43,904 nucleotides of DNA from Mucilaginibacter sp. GTDB lineage: Bacteria; Bacteroidota; Bacteroidia; Sphingobacteriales; Sphingobacteriaceae. The DNA lies in assembly GCA_030445275.1 (NCBI GenBank), contig JAUCSE010000037.1, forward strand, positions 1-43,904. Reading direction: 5' to 3'. Below are positions 8,235 to 16,510 of this stretch, piece by piece. The position numbers and the translations under genes are program-made. The notes beneath the pieces were generated by a model. The model did not search any database. It was given only the letters and a program-made list of their open reading frames with translations, and was not told the origin of the DNA. Every line of letters begins with the position of its first letter. Positions within the stretch are counted from its first letter, which is position 1.

Positions 8235-8807
8235 ATGAAAATAGGTTTACTTTTCGGTTCATTTAATCCCATACATATAGGGCACCTGATCATTGCCAAC
8301 TACATGGCAAACCACACCTCGCTTGACAAGGTTTGGCTGGTGGTATCGCCCCAAAACCCTTTGAAAAAATATGGCGATCTGATCAACACTTATGACAGGC
8401 TTGAAATGGCCCGCCTGGCTACTGATCATGCCACCAACATTACCGTAAGTGATGTGGAGCTAAAGCTACCACAGCCATCCTATACTATTGATACCTTAGC
8501 TCACCTCAAAGAAAAATATCCGGAACATGAGTTTGCCCTCATCATGGGCTCAGACAACCTGGGCACACTGCATAAATGGAAAAACTATAAACTGATATTG
8601 CGTGATTACAAGATATTTGTTTACCCACGCCCCGGCTATGAAAATGCCGAACTGGCAGACCACCCCTCTGTAACCATCACCATGACCCCCCAAATGGAAC
8701 TATCGGCAACATTTATCCGTAAATCCATCGCCGAAAAAAAGAACGTGCAATATTTTGTACCCGATCCGGTTTTGAAATTTATTGAAAGTAAGAGTTTATA
8801 TAAATAG
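8235..8807 (+). CDS. nadD: Nicotinate-nucleotide adenylyltransferase
   Basis: Transfers AMP from ATP to nicotinic acid mononucleotide in NAD synthesis. It has 190 residues in a nucleotidyltransferase fold. Motifs are GSFNPIHIGHL near the N-terminus (the (T/H)xGH-type site), IMGSDNLGTLHKWKNY in the middle and ATFIRKSI near the C-terminus. Its start codon follows the right arm of the GCAGTT palindrome, so no ordinary leader remains. Confidence 0.95.
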   Translation: MKIGLLFGSFNPIHIGHLIIANYMANHTSLDKVWLVVSPQNPLKKYGDLINTYDRLEMARLATDHATNITVSDVELKLPQPSYTIDTLAHLKEKYPEHEFALIMGSDNLGTLHKWKNYKLILRDYKIFVYPRPGYENAELADHPSVTITMTPQMELSATFIRKSIAEKKNVQYFVPDPVLKFIESKSLYK

Positions 8808-8811
8808 AGGT

Positions 8812-8901
8812 AGCTGAAAGCTAAAAGCTGAAGGCTTAAAGCTTTTAATGCTCTTTTATTCTCTTTCATTGCTTTCAGCCTTCGGCTTTTAGCTTTCAGC
8901 T
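8812..8901. repeat. Palindrome (AGCTGAA / TTCAGCT) between nadD and miaE
   Basis: Left arm 8812-8835 and right arm 8878-8901 match over 24 bases with one difference, around a 42-base A/T-rich centre that itself holds CTTAAAGCTTTTAA. The repeated words are AGCTGAAAGCT and AAAAGCTGAAGGC. It sits between the nadD stop and the miaE promoter and could act as a transcription barrier. Confidence 0.85.
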
Positions 8902-8909
8902 TTTCACCC

Positions 8910-8917
8910 TATCTTTG
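8910..8917 (+). promoter_or_regulatory. Promoter -7 box abutting the miaE start
   Basis: TATCTTTG matches TAnnTTTG exactly and ends five bases before the GTG start at 8923, implying a leaderless or nearly leaderless mRNA. Confidence 0.55.
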
Positions 8918-8922
8918 TTACT

Positions 8923-9522
8923 GTGAGCGAGAAAACAATACTTAAACTGCAATTACCTACCGACCCGCTTTGGGTTAAGAACGTTGTGGAAAGCAATATT
9001 GAGGAATTGTTAACCGATCATGCTTTTTGCGAGCAAAAAGCGGCCAGTAACGCCATTACCCTTATTGTACAAAATCCTAACCTGTCTGAGCTGGTTCAGG
9101 AAATGGCCTTATTAGTTCAGGAAGAGATGGACCATTTTAAACGCGTACACGATATTATTGTGGAGCGTGGCTTTTTATTGGGCAAAGAGCGTAAGGATAA
9201 TTACGTGAACGAACTGCGCAAGTTTATCATTATAGGAGGTGGCCGCGAAGCACAGTTGATTGATCGTTTATTATTTTCAGCCATGATTGAAGCCCGCAGC
9301 TGCGAGCGCTTTAAGGTATTATCTGAAAATATTAATGATACCCACTTATCTGAATTTTACCATGAGCTAATGATAAGTGAAGCCACACATTATGCCATGT
9401 TCATACGCCTGGCTAAAAAATATGCGGTTGAAATTGATGTTGAAAAACGCTGGGCTGCGTTTTTGGACTACGAGGCCCAAGTAATACAAAACTATGGCAA
9501 AGGCGAAACCATACATGGCTAG
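8923..9522 (+). CDS. miaE: tRNA-(ms2io6A) hydroxylase
   Basis: Hydroxylates the isopentenyl group of 2-methylthio-N6-isopentenyladenosine at tRNA position 37. The 199 residues form a ferritin-like helical bundle. Di-iron ligand pairs are visible in ALLVQEEMDHFKRVHDII and ELMISEATHYAMF (both ExxH), with a further Glu in SAMIEARSCERF. The start is a GTG at 8923, directly after the promoter box. Only cells with MiaA/MiaB products could use it; those genes are not in this window. Confidence 0.9.
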   Translation: MSEKTILKLQLPTDPLWVKNVVESNIEELLTDHAFCEQKAASNAITLIVQNPNLSELVQEMALLVQEEMDHFKRVHDIIVERGFLLGKERKDNYVNELRKFIIIGGGREAQLIDRLLFSAMIEARSCERFKVLSENINDTHLSEFYHELMISEATHYAMFIRLAKKYAVEIDVEKRWAAFLDYEAQVIQNYGKGETIHG

Positions 9523-9592
9523 TTCATCTATACAAACCGGGTAATTACCGATACTTTTTTTATTACCAGTTTTGAATACGTTACTTTATAGT

Positions 9593-10771
9593 ATGTCGCG
9601 CTTTAAAGCATTTTCTGTTATTATACATATTGTTGGCTGGTTATTGTTTATGGCCTTTCCACTGGTGTTTTTAAATAACCGTGGGCAGGATAACGTTAAC
9701 TGGTCATTATTACAAAAACACAGCTACTGGTTATTCTGTTATACCTATATTTTTCTTTTTTATAGTAATACATATTTTTTTATCCCTGACATCTTTTTAA
9801 AAAAGAAGTATGCGTTGTACAGTATTATTGTACTGTTCTTACTTGGCGGCATTTATTACTTACAACCGTTTGACAGGTTGCTCAGAAGCAGCGAAAGCCT
9901 GGCAAATACCCCAATAACAAATCAGGGGCCTCCTTTTGGCGTACCTCCTACAGATCAGCATGGACCAGGCGGGCCACCGCCGGGCGTATTCCCCGATCAT
10001 GAACCAGGTCATCGTCCTCCACCACCCAATCAACAAGGAATCAATGGAGGTAACGTTAAACATCCTTTTTCAACAACAAAACCATTGGATAATACCAGCC
10101 TGTTCATGTTTGTAATGATCATGGCATTGAGTACAGCCATCAGGACCGCACGGCAATGGCAACTTACCGAACAACGTGCAACCAGAGCCGAAGCCGACAA
10201 AGCCAGCGCCGAGCTTTCTTTTTTAAAAGCGCAAATCAATCCGCATTTTTTGTTCAACACACTCAATAATATTTATACACTGGCTGTTACCAAAGATGAT
10301 AATGCCCCTGATAGCATCATGAAACTATCAAACATTATGCGTTATGTAACCGACGAGGTAAGTACCGATTTTGTGCCGCTGCAAAGTGAAATTGATTGTA
10401 TAAATGATTATATTGAGCTGCAACGGCTGCGTATCAGTAATAATACGATCATCAATTTTATTGTTAAAGGCGATACTGATAATAAACAAATAGCCCCCCT
10501 TGTACTAATGACCTTTATTGAGAACGTATTTAAATATGGCATCAGCAAGCACGAAAAAACAAGCATTGATATTAATATCCGCATCAGCGATACAGACATT
10601 TCGTTCTTTTGCAAAAACCATATCTTTGCTACACGGGATAAAAATCAGCGTACCGGCATAGGCATTAAAAACACCCAACAACGTTTAGCCTATTTATATC
10701 CGGACAAACACTCGTTAAATATATGGAGCGAGAATGATCAATATTCCGTTCAGCTCATTTTAAAAACCTGA
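9593..10771 (+). CDS. LytS/YehU-type sensor histidine kinase
   Basis: Membrane sensor kinase, about 392 residues from the ATG at 9593 (a TTG at 9572 would add seven). Four hydrophobic segments lie in the first 100 residues. An unusual loop rich in Pro, Gly, His and Asp follows (GPPFGVPPTDQHGPGGPPPG), then another membrane helix near FMFVMIMALSTAI. The cytosolic half is a His_kinase (PF06580) domain with the phospho-acceptor in INPHFLFNTLNNI, an N-box ENVFKYG and a G-box GIGIKNTQQRL. The partner regulator starts five bases after the stop. Confidence 0.92.
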   Translation: MSRFKAFSVIIHIVGWLLFMAFPLVFLNNRGQDNVNWSLLQKHSYWLFCYTYIFLFYSNTYFFIPDIFLKKKYALYSIIVLFLLGGIYYLQPFDRLLRSSESLANTPITNQGPPFGVPPTDQHGPGGPPPGVFPDHEPGHRPPPPNQQGINGGNVKHPFSTTKPLDNTSLFMFVMIMALSTAIRTARQWQLTEQRATRAEADKASAELSFLKAQINPHFLFNTLNNIYTLAVTKDDNAPDSIMKLSNIMRYVTDEVSTDFVPLQSEIDCINDYIELQRLRISNNTIINFIVKGDTDNKQIAPLVLMTFIENVFKYGISKHEKTSIDINIRISDTDISFFCKNHIFATRDKNQRTGIGIKNTQQRLAYLYPDKHSLNIWSENDQYSVQLILKT

Positions 10772-10776
10772 CACCT

Positions 10777-11478
10777 ATGGTACTTAAATGCATTGCCATT
10801 GATGATGAGCCGCTGGCGCTAAGACTCATTAGCGAATATGTATCACGCTTCCCCACCCTGCAACTAATACAAACATTTGATGATGCTGTATCTGGCGCTG
10901 AATTTTTGAATAACAAACCTGTTGATCTGCTGTTCATTGATATCAATATGCCCGATATTACCGGTATTGATCTCGTGCGCTCGCTCGAAATTAAACCCAT
11001 AATTATTTTCACTACTGCTTATAAAAATTTTGCGTATGAGGGTTTTGAGTTAGAAGCCCTTGACTATATTTTAAAACCGATTGATTTTAAACGTTTTGAA
11101 AAAGCCGTTGAAAAGGCTATTGACTATCATCAGTACAAAACAAAAACACCCAGCGAGTTACCTGACGAATGCCTGTATGTATACTCAGAGTATAGGATGG
11201 TAAAGATAGAGCTTAGCGCTATTGAATACATTGAAAGCATGGAAGATTATATCAGGATTCATTTGACAAATGCCAAACCGATACTTACCCTGATGCCGCT
11301 AAAAAAGGTACTTGAGAAATTACCTTCCGATAAATTTCAGCGCATTCATCGCAGTTATATTATACCTGTAAACAAGATCCGGTCAATCCAAAATCGTAAG
11401 GTTAAGTTAACCGCGGTAGAGCTTCCCGTAAGCGAAAGCTATCTCGATTTTGTCCGCAATTGGATGAAATTCAGATAA
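10777..11478 (+). CDS. LytTR-family response regulator
   Basis: A 233-residue DNA-binding regulator. The receiver domain (about 1-120) has the acidic pair Asp9-Asp10, phospho-acceptor Asp55 in LLFIDINMPD and the switch lysine in ALDYILKPID. The C-terminal LytTR domain (about 135-233) contains EYIESMEDYIRIHL and FQRIHRSYIIPVNKI. Its gene follows the sensor kinase by five bases, so the pair forms a two-component system. The input signal and target genes cannot be read here. Confidence 0.94.
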   Translation: MVLKCIAIDDEPLALRLISEYVSRFPTLQLIQTFDDAVSGAEFLNNKPVDLLFIDINMPDITGIDLVRSLEIKPIIIFTTAYKNFAYEGFELEALDYILKPIDFKRFEKAVEKAIDYHQYKTKTPSELPDECLYVYSEYRMVKIELSAIEYIESMEDYIRIHLTNAKPILTLMPLKKVLEKLPSDKFQRIHRSYIIPVNKIRSIQNRKVKLTAVELPVSESYLDFVRNWMKFR

Positions 11479-11604
11479 AAAATCAATATCTATCGGCACA
11501 AAACACCTGTTTACCGACACATTCCTCCTCCTGATACCCGCTACCAGTACATTTACATTAGTTAATAAAACGAATTATTTAACCTTATTAATCTCTTGTA
11601 AATT

Positions 11605-12336
11605 ATGGAACGAAAAAGCTTTCTCCGCACCTTTGCAGTAGCCGCAGCCGCGGGCCCCATGCTCATTGAAGCCTGTAAAAAAGATTCAACTTCAACCACA
11701 ACAGATACTACAACCACCTCAACCAATGGCACCACCTGTACCGTTACACCTACAGAAACAGAGGGGCCATATCCATATGTTGGTGGCGAAATAACAAATC
11801 CGTTAAACCGTGCTGATGTTACAGGCGGCCAAACAGGTGTACCGTTAACGGTAAGCTTTTTAGTGGTGAACACCAATAATAATTGTAATGTAGTAACCGG
11901 AGCGCGTGTTGATATATGGCACTGCAACAAGGATGGCTATTACTCAGGTTATGCTAATCAGCCGGGGCTTCTGGGTTCCAAAAGCTATGTGGGCGAAACC
12001 TGGTTACGGGGCTATTTACTTACCGACACTACTGGTGTTGCCAAATTTACTACCATTTATCCGGGCTGGTATGGCGGCAGGGCCACACATATACATATGG
12101 AGGTTTTTGTAAATAATGTATTGAAAAAAGTATCACAGCTCACATTTTCAGAAACCATATCTGATACGGTTCATGTTTCAACCTTATATGCGGCACATGG
12201 GGTAAATCCAGTCCGCAATGCAAGTGACAGTGTTTTTGGCGATTCGGCTACTGACCTGGCTCTTGAAACACTTGCTTTAACAGGCAGTATTTCGGCCGGC
12301 TATTCAGGCACATTTACCCTTGGTGTAGCTCTTTAA
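11605..12336 (+). CDS. Exported intradiol ring-cleavage dioxygenase-like protein
   Basis: A 243-residue protein of the protocatechuate 3,4-dioxygenase beta-type fold, which splits catechols between the hydroxyls using Fe(III). Iron-ligand candidates are Tyr in DIWHCNKDGYYSGY, Tyr in TIYPGWYGGRATHIH and the two His of HIH. The N-terminus MERKSFLRTF resembles a twin-arginine signal with Arg-Lys in place of Arg-Arg, followed by a lipobox-like LIEAC. A Thr/Ser linker follows. It is therefore probably a folded-exported lipoprotein. The substrate is unknown; no catechol pathway genes adjoin it. Confidence 0.85.
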   Translation: MERKSFLRTFAVAAAAGPMLIEACKKDSTSTTTDTTTTSTNGTTCTVTPTETEGPYPYVGGEITNPLNRADVTGGQTGVPLTVSFLVVNTNNNCNVVTGARVDIWHCNKDGYYSGYANQPGLLGSKSYVGETWLRGYLLTDTTGVAKFTTIYPGWYGGRATHIHMEVFVNNVLKKVSQLTFSETISDTVHVSTLYAAHGVNPVRNASDSVFGDSATDLALETLALTGSISAGYSGTFTLGVAL

Positions 12337-12344
12337 AGAAAGTG

Positions 12345-12442
12345 ATGAGTTTTGAGTAATAAGTTTAAAACCTAATAAATCTTGCTATAACTCAAAACTA
12401 TAATACCAAGTACTCAAAACCCATAACTTAAAACTCAAAAAA
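12345..12442. repeat. Palindrome (GTTTTGAGT / ACTCAAAAC) before the gene at 12443
   Basis: The left part carries GAGTTTTGAGTAATAAGTTT. The right part carries ACTCAAAAC twice and CTTAAAACTCAAAA, ending directly at the ATG at 12443. Arms are imperfect and word-shuffled. Confidence 0.6.
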
Positions 12443-12988
12443 ATGGCACTTATAAAATTGGCTTACAAACAGATCATTGATGCATCGACACAAGGTGCAT
12501 TTGAAAAAAGTGTATTGCAGGCATCATACCAGGAGTTTTTGCTAAAAATGCAGACTTACAATCCTGAAAGAAAGTTTAAAACATTTACCGAATTAAAAGC
12601 GCATGACGGACGGGCCAATTCCCTGCATTATAAACTGAGTTTTGCAGTGGGCCATTTTATACAAACACTCCATAATAAAATACCCGGATTAAAAGACAAC
12701 CTGGGTAACAGCATCGCATTTGAAATACCTCAATTTGAGCTAATAGAATCTGATATCGACAATATATCGGCACATAAGGTGGCAATTATTTATACTACCG
12801 GCACTTTAACGTTGATGAACCAACTAGCCGATTTTATGATACTAGCCAATGGCGATGTATCTGAAAAACCCGAGGCCAACACTTTCGTATTAAAAATGCA
12901 AAACAATCTTGCTATAGTTAGCCATCTGGAAAGTGAAGAGTCTGAACTAATGGCCTTGACCGGCAACCGGTATAAACAGATTCAATAG
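12443..12988 (+). CDS. Conserved hypothetical protein
   Basis: A 181-residue protein without signal peptide or membrane segment, with a helical N-terminal half and a mixed C-terminal half. I recognise no family. The start is the ATG directly behind the CTCAAAAC palindrome. An intrinsic terminator follows 32 bases after the stop, so it is probably transcribed alone or with the dioxygenase-like gene upstream. Confidence 0.65.
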   Translation: MALIKLAYKQIIDASTQGAFEKSVLQASYQEFLLKMQTYNPERKFKTFTELKAHDGRANSLHYKLSFAVGHFIQTLHNKIPGLKDNLGNSIAFEIPQFELIESDIDNISAHKVAIIYTTGTLTLMNQLADFMILANGDVSEKPEANTFVLKMQNNLAIVSHLESEESELMALTGNRYKQIQ

Positions 12989-13020
12989 AGTGTTATAAGA
13001 TTTTTTTCATTGATAAGGTT

Positions 13021-13055
13021 GGCGTCTGTGTGCATTGCACGCAGGCGCTTTTTTT
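13021..13055 (+). terminator. Intrinsic terminator after the 12443-12988 gene
   Basis: Arms 13021-13033 and 13037-13048 pair through 12 bp, two of them G-U in RNA (GCGTCTGTGTGC / GCACGCAGGCGC), with a three-base loop and a seven-T run. Confidence 0.85.
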
Positions 13056-13074
13056 ATAGAATATAAACAGTAAT

Positions 13075-13152
13075 TGTCATGCTGAACGGAGTGGAGCATC
13101 TATTAAATGAAATGCATATCCACGAATAGATCCTTCGTTCCTCAGGGTGGCA
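13075..13152. repeat. REP-like hairpin, GTCATGCTGAA / CAGGGTGGC type
   Basis: Left arm 13075-13104 begins TGTCATGCTGAACGGAG. Right arm 13124-13152 reads GAATAGATCCTTCG and then TCCTCAGGGTGGCA. Inner ends (GCATCTATT / AATAGATCC) pair, but the centres of the arms have diverged. It is related to 21026-21107 and to a dispersed repeat common in Bacteroidota. It lies between convergent genes. Confidence 0.75.
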
Positions 13153-13175
13153 AACCGGCCTTTCTGGTGTTTATC

Positions 13176-14771
13176 TCAACTCTTAAACCCAACCACGTTC
13201 TGTAAATAATTATCCATCGTATCAATATCCACTACGTCATTAATAAAGCCAATGTACATATCGGGGCGAATAATGAGCGCTTTCTTTTGGTTTTCTTTGA
13301 TCCCAAAAGCGTCAAATACTTGTTGATTTCGGGCTGATGGCGGCAGGTAAAAAAAGTTAAGATTGACCGGGTACTTTTGTGTGATCCATTTGGCCAGCGT
13401 AAACAAATCTATTTCCTGTAATTTACCAAGTGTTATCATTGTAAAGCCCGGCTTACTACACCATTCATGCAGATCTGTTTCCTGTTGTTTCTTTTCGTCG
13501 AAAACTTTCAGATATGGCAGCCTGTCGCCAGCTTTGACCGGCGAATTATGGCTCAGGTGCAGGTTGATCTTACTATCACGATAGGATATGCCAATTTGTG
13601 ATACCCGTTTAAAAAACTCATCCCTGAAGGCTGGTTTACTCCAACCGGTTTTTAATACCGTTGGCAGTATCCATTTTTTAAACAGGCCCATAAACCAATT
13701 GCGCGATAGTATCATACTAAAAACACGATCGGTTGAGTTCAACAGGTCTTTGGCAACCGGCATCCGCTCAGCGGCATAACTATCCAGAATAGCTTCATTG
13801 AGCTGTTCATTTATTACGCCAGCCAGTTTCCAACCCAGGTTATAAGCATCCTGCAGTCCGGTGTTCATACCCTGCCCACCAACTGGTGAATGGATATGTG
13901 CAGCATCACCAATTAAAAAACAGCGGCCCTCCCTAAATTTATCAGCCATACGGTGATGCAGTCCATAGGTAGTGAACCAGTTGGTTTTATCAACAACTAT
14001 TGTCTTTCCGGTTACTGCATTTAGATAGGGCAAAGTTTCCTCAATAGTAAGATTATCCTTTTTGTCGAACCCACCGGGTAGTTTACCAACAATGCGGTAG
14101 CATTGTTTCTCGGGCATTGGAAAAAACGCGGCAAATCCTTTTTTTGATAAAAACAGACTTACTTTATCGCCAAAGGCATTGCTTATTTTAACATCAGCTA
14201 AATAAAATTGGTGCTGGTAACTATCGCCATTAAAAGGGATCTGTAATTGTTTACGCACACTACTATGGGCACCATCGGCACCAACCAGCCAATCGCAGGT
14301 AATAATTTGAACATCTTCCCCGGTTTGTAATTGCACAGCTGCCATTTCAGCACTTTGCTCAAGGCTCAACAGCGAGGTGTTCCAGTAAACCGGGCAGCAA
14401 TTAAGCGTTAAATAATCAAGCAGCAGACGCTCATTTTTACTCTGTTGATAAAGGAGGACAAAAGGAAAGGGAGTTTGCCCCTCACCTACCTTATCAAGCG
14501 ATAATTCGGCTACTTCTTTTCCTTTCTGATTAAAAATCACTCCGGCAGCTTGTTTCCCCCCTTTAATGATGGCATCAATAACACCCATTTGCCGGTAAAT
14601 CTCCAGCGTACGCGCTTGTACGGCCAACGCCTTTGACTGGTTGGTTGGCCCTTGTTTACTATCAATAATTACGGGCTGTATACCATAACGCAATAGTTGG
14701 GCCGCCATCATCAGTCCCGAAGGGCCGGCTCCTACTATCAATACGCTGGTATGTTGCTGCGTAATGGTCAC
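13176..14771 (-). CDS. FAD-dependent aromatic monooxygenase
   Basis: A 531-residue flavoprotein hydroxylase of the phenol/pentachlorophenol hydroxylase type. The FAD motifs are GAGPSGLMMAAQLLRYG at the N-terminus, the DG motif WLVGADGAHSSVRKQL and the GD motif FLIGDAAHIHSPVGGQGMN. The C-terminal 120 residues correspond to the thioredoxin-like domain of this family. NADPH-dependent hydroxylation of an aromatic or polyketide-like substrate is expected; the substrate is unknown. It starts six bases after the stop of the RsmI-like gene, so the two form an operon. Confidence 0.9.
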   Translation of the reverse strand: MTITQQHTSVLIVGAGPSGLMMAAQLLRYGIQPVIIDSKQGPTNQSKALAVQARTLEIYRQMGVIDAIIKGGKQAAGVIFNQKGKEVAELSLDKVGEGQTPFPFVLLYQQSKNERLLLDYLTLNCCPVYWNTSLLSLEQSAEMAAVQLQTGEDVQIITCDWLVGADGAHSSVRKQLQIPFNGDSYQHQFYLADVKISNAFGDKVSLFLSKKGFAAFFPMPEKQCYRIVGKLPGGFDKKDNLTIEETLPYLNAVTGKTIVVDKTNWFTTYGLHHRMADKFREGRCFLIGDAAHIHSPVGGQGMNTGLQDAYNLGWKLAGVINEQLNEAILDSYAAERMPVAKDLLNSTDRVFSMILSRNWFMGLFKKWILPTVLKTGWSKPAFRDEFFKRVSQIGISYRDSKINLHLSHNSPVKAGDRLPYLKVFDEKKQQETDLHEWCSKPGFTMITLGKLQEIDLFTLAKWITQKYPVNLNFFYLPPSARNQQVFDAFGIKENQKKALIIRPDMYIGFINDVVDIDTMDNYLQNVVGFKS

Positions 14772-14777
14772 CGTTTA

Positions 14778-15485
14778 TTAATGAAATAATAAAAATATGG
14801 TTGGCCTTTTATGCAATTCAGGTACCTTTTTCTGCCAGTCGGCTATGGTTTTGGTTTGTACAAACTCGGTGGTGGCAGTCAAATCAGTAGCTATGCAGAG
14901 CTTAGTTTTTGGATTGGCCGTTTTCAATATCTCCTCCAGCAATGGGTTATTACGAAAAGGCGTTTCAATAAATATCTGTGTTTGATCAAGCTTAACAGCT
15001 AAACCTTCCAGCTCTTTGATCTTTTTGCTACGCAGCACCTTATCAATAGGCAAGTAGCCATTAAAAGTAAAGCTTTGGCCATTAAAGCCCGAAGCCATAA
15101 GCGCCAGCAAAATAGAACTTGGACCTACCAGAGGCACCACTTTTATACCCATTCTGTGGGCCTTGTCCACAATTTCGGCACCGGGATCTGCTATACCGGG
15201 GCAGCCGGCCTCGCTCATTAAGCCTACGTCGTTACCCGCTTGCAGCCCTTTAAAAAAGTCGGCTTTACCCATATCTCGGTTATGTTTGCTATAATCGTGA
15301 ATAACAAGTTCGCTTTGCGGTATCTTTAATCCGGCTTCTTTTAAAAACCGGCGGGCAGTTTTTTCATTCTCCACAATATACTCCTTAATACTGTTAATAG
15401 TATCAACCAGATACGGGGTAAATGATTTTGCAGCCGCTTCATCGGCCAGGGGTACGGGTATTAAATAAAGGGTTCCATAGGGCAT
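14778..15485 (-). CDS. RsmI-like SAM-dependent methyltransferase
   Basis: A 235-residue tetrapyrrole-methylase-fold protein of the RsmI type. RsmI 2'-O-methylates C1402 of 16S rRNA, but this short Bacteroidota form may have another target. Motifs are the N-terminal GTLYLIPVPL, the loop LMSEAGCPGIADPGAEIV, the SAM-binding PLVGPSSILLALMASG and FIETPFRN. A degenerate promoter box (CAACTTTG on the minus strand, four bases before the ATG) suggests a near-leaderless message. The monooxygenase gene follows after six bases. Confidence 0.88.
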   Translation of the reverse strand: MPYGTLYLIPVPLADEAAAKSFTPYLVDTINSIKEYIVENEKTARRFLKEAGLKIPQSELVIHDYSKHNRDMGKADFFKGLQAGNDVGLMSEAGCPGIADPGAEIVDKAHRMGIKVVPLVGPSSILLALMASGFNGQSFTFNGYLPIDKVLRSKKIKELEGLAVKLDQTQIFIETPFRNNPLLEEILKTANPKTKLCIATDLTATTEFVQTKTIADWQKKVPELHKRPTIFLLFH

Positions 15486-15541
15486 ATTGCAAAGTTGGTG
15501 TTTTTTGTTTAATTTAAGCTATTGAAAGGAGCCTGAAAAAA

Positions 15542-16258
15542 ATGAATTCACTAGGCGTAAACTGGTTTATTGAGGGATACATTGATTTTGAACATAAAAA
15601 GTATGTGCTGTTGAATTATTTGCAGGAAATAAACCGCCATTTTGATAAAAGCAGGCTATATCCTAATCTTGCCGATTTGATATTCCATTACAATAACCTC
15701 ATTGATTTTAAAAAGAACAAATCAATACTGCAACAGGCTTTTCCGCAACGGTTAACCCAGGCCGACATTGACGCGGTAAAGCTAACCTACCAGAAAATAA
15801 TTCAAGATGATCAAAGCATGCGCGAGATTGAGCAGATCATAGCTTATGCCCTTGCCAAAATGGACCCAGCCATTCAAACTGGTAAAGAGATATATGATTT
15901 TGTGGAAAGCCATCTTAATATTGACCCAATAGGTATTATGCCACTCATGCCTTACCATGGCTATTTTTCTTTACGCAACGGTAAAGAACGCACCAGCTGG
16001 ATATATGAATACCAGCTTACTATTTTTGAAGGTAAGGACGACAAATACAGGGGCATCAATGTCTCGTTTATTGATACTTACGAACACAGTATAACCAATA
16101 CCCCCGAAGCCATTAAGTTAACTTTAATAAACCGGAACAAGTTTTTACCCAACCCGGCGGTGTATTATGTGCATAGCGACATCACTTTTCCACTGGAACA
16201 AACTTTATTGCCCGTGGCTAAAAGGAGTTTGGTGAAGTATATTTCGAACGCGGCGTAA
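15542..16258 (+). CDS. Conserved hypothetical protein
   Basis: A 238-residue soluble protein without signal peptide. The first 130 residues look helical (YVLLNYLQEINRHFDKSRLY, DIDAVKLTYQKIIQ). The second half looks beta-rich (YHGYFSLRNGKERTSWIYEY). I recognise no family. The ATG at 15542 follows an A-rich run; it diverges from the RsmI-like gene with 56 bases between. Confidence 0.7.
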   Translation: MNSLGVNWFIEGYIDFEHKKYVLLNYLQEINRHFDKSRLYPNLADLIFHYNNLIDFKKNKSILQQAFPQRLTQADIDAVKLTYQKIIQDDQSMREIEQIIAYALAKMDPAIQTGKEIYDFVESHLNIDPIGIMPLMPYHGYFSLRNGKERTSWIYEYQLTIFEGKDDKYRGINVSFIDTYEHSITNTPEAIKLTLINRNKFLPNPAVYYVHSDITFPLEQTLLPVAKRSLVKYISNAA

Positions 16259-16276
16259 AGGATTTTGTCTGGATTG

Positions 16277-16418
16277 TTTTGTCTGAACCGGGATTAAACA
16301 GATTTTTGAGATTAAAGGATTTTCCTTAATCCGGGTAATCCTTTAACGGCGAAGCCCTCTTGAATACCTATGAAAAATTAATTCATGAAAAATCCTAAGA
16401 ATCCTGGTTCAGACAAAA
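16277..16418. repeat. Long hairpin repeat (GTCTGAACC / GGTTCAGAC) upstream of gcvH
   Basis: TTTTGTCTGAACCGGGATT at 16277 pairs with AATCCTGGTTCAGACAAAA ending at 16418, about 19 bp with one G-U. Outer copies of GTCTG and CAGAC and inner words GGATT and AATCC repeat the pattern. This type occurs dispersed in Sphingobacteriaceae. The rest of the 252-base gap holds the gcvH promoter. Confidence 0.8.
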
Positions 16419-16461
16419 TCACAGTTCAGACAGCCCTCTCCCGACAATAAATCTTAAAATA

Positions 16462-16491
16462 TTGTGATAGCCTAAAGTTTTATTATTTTTG
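16462..16491 (+). promoter_or_regulatory. Promoter of gcvH
   Basis: TTG at 16462-16464, then 19 bases, then TATTTTTG at 16484-16491 (exact TAnnTTTG). The ATG at 16511 follows 19 bases later. Confidence 0.65.
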
Positions 16492-16510
16492 GGCACATAA
16501 AATTAACAAC

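Noticed and set aside
9536..9565. GGTAATTACC followed by a T-run after miaE as a terminator
   Set aside because: The palindrome has no room for a loop, so a stable stem is unlikely; the T-run may be part of the next promoter region.
14797..15002. Plus-strand short frames over the RsmI-like gene
   Set aside because: Overlapping antisense frames without start signals; the minus-strand gene has clear motifs.
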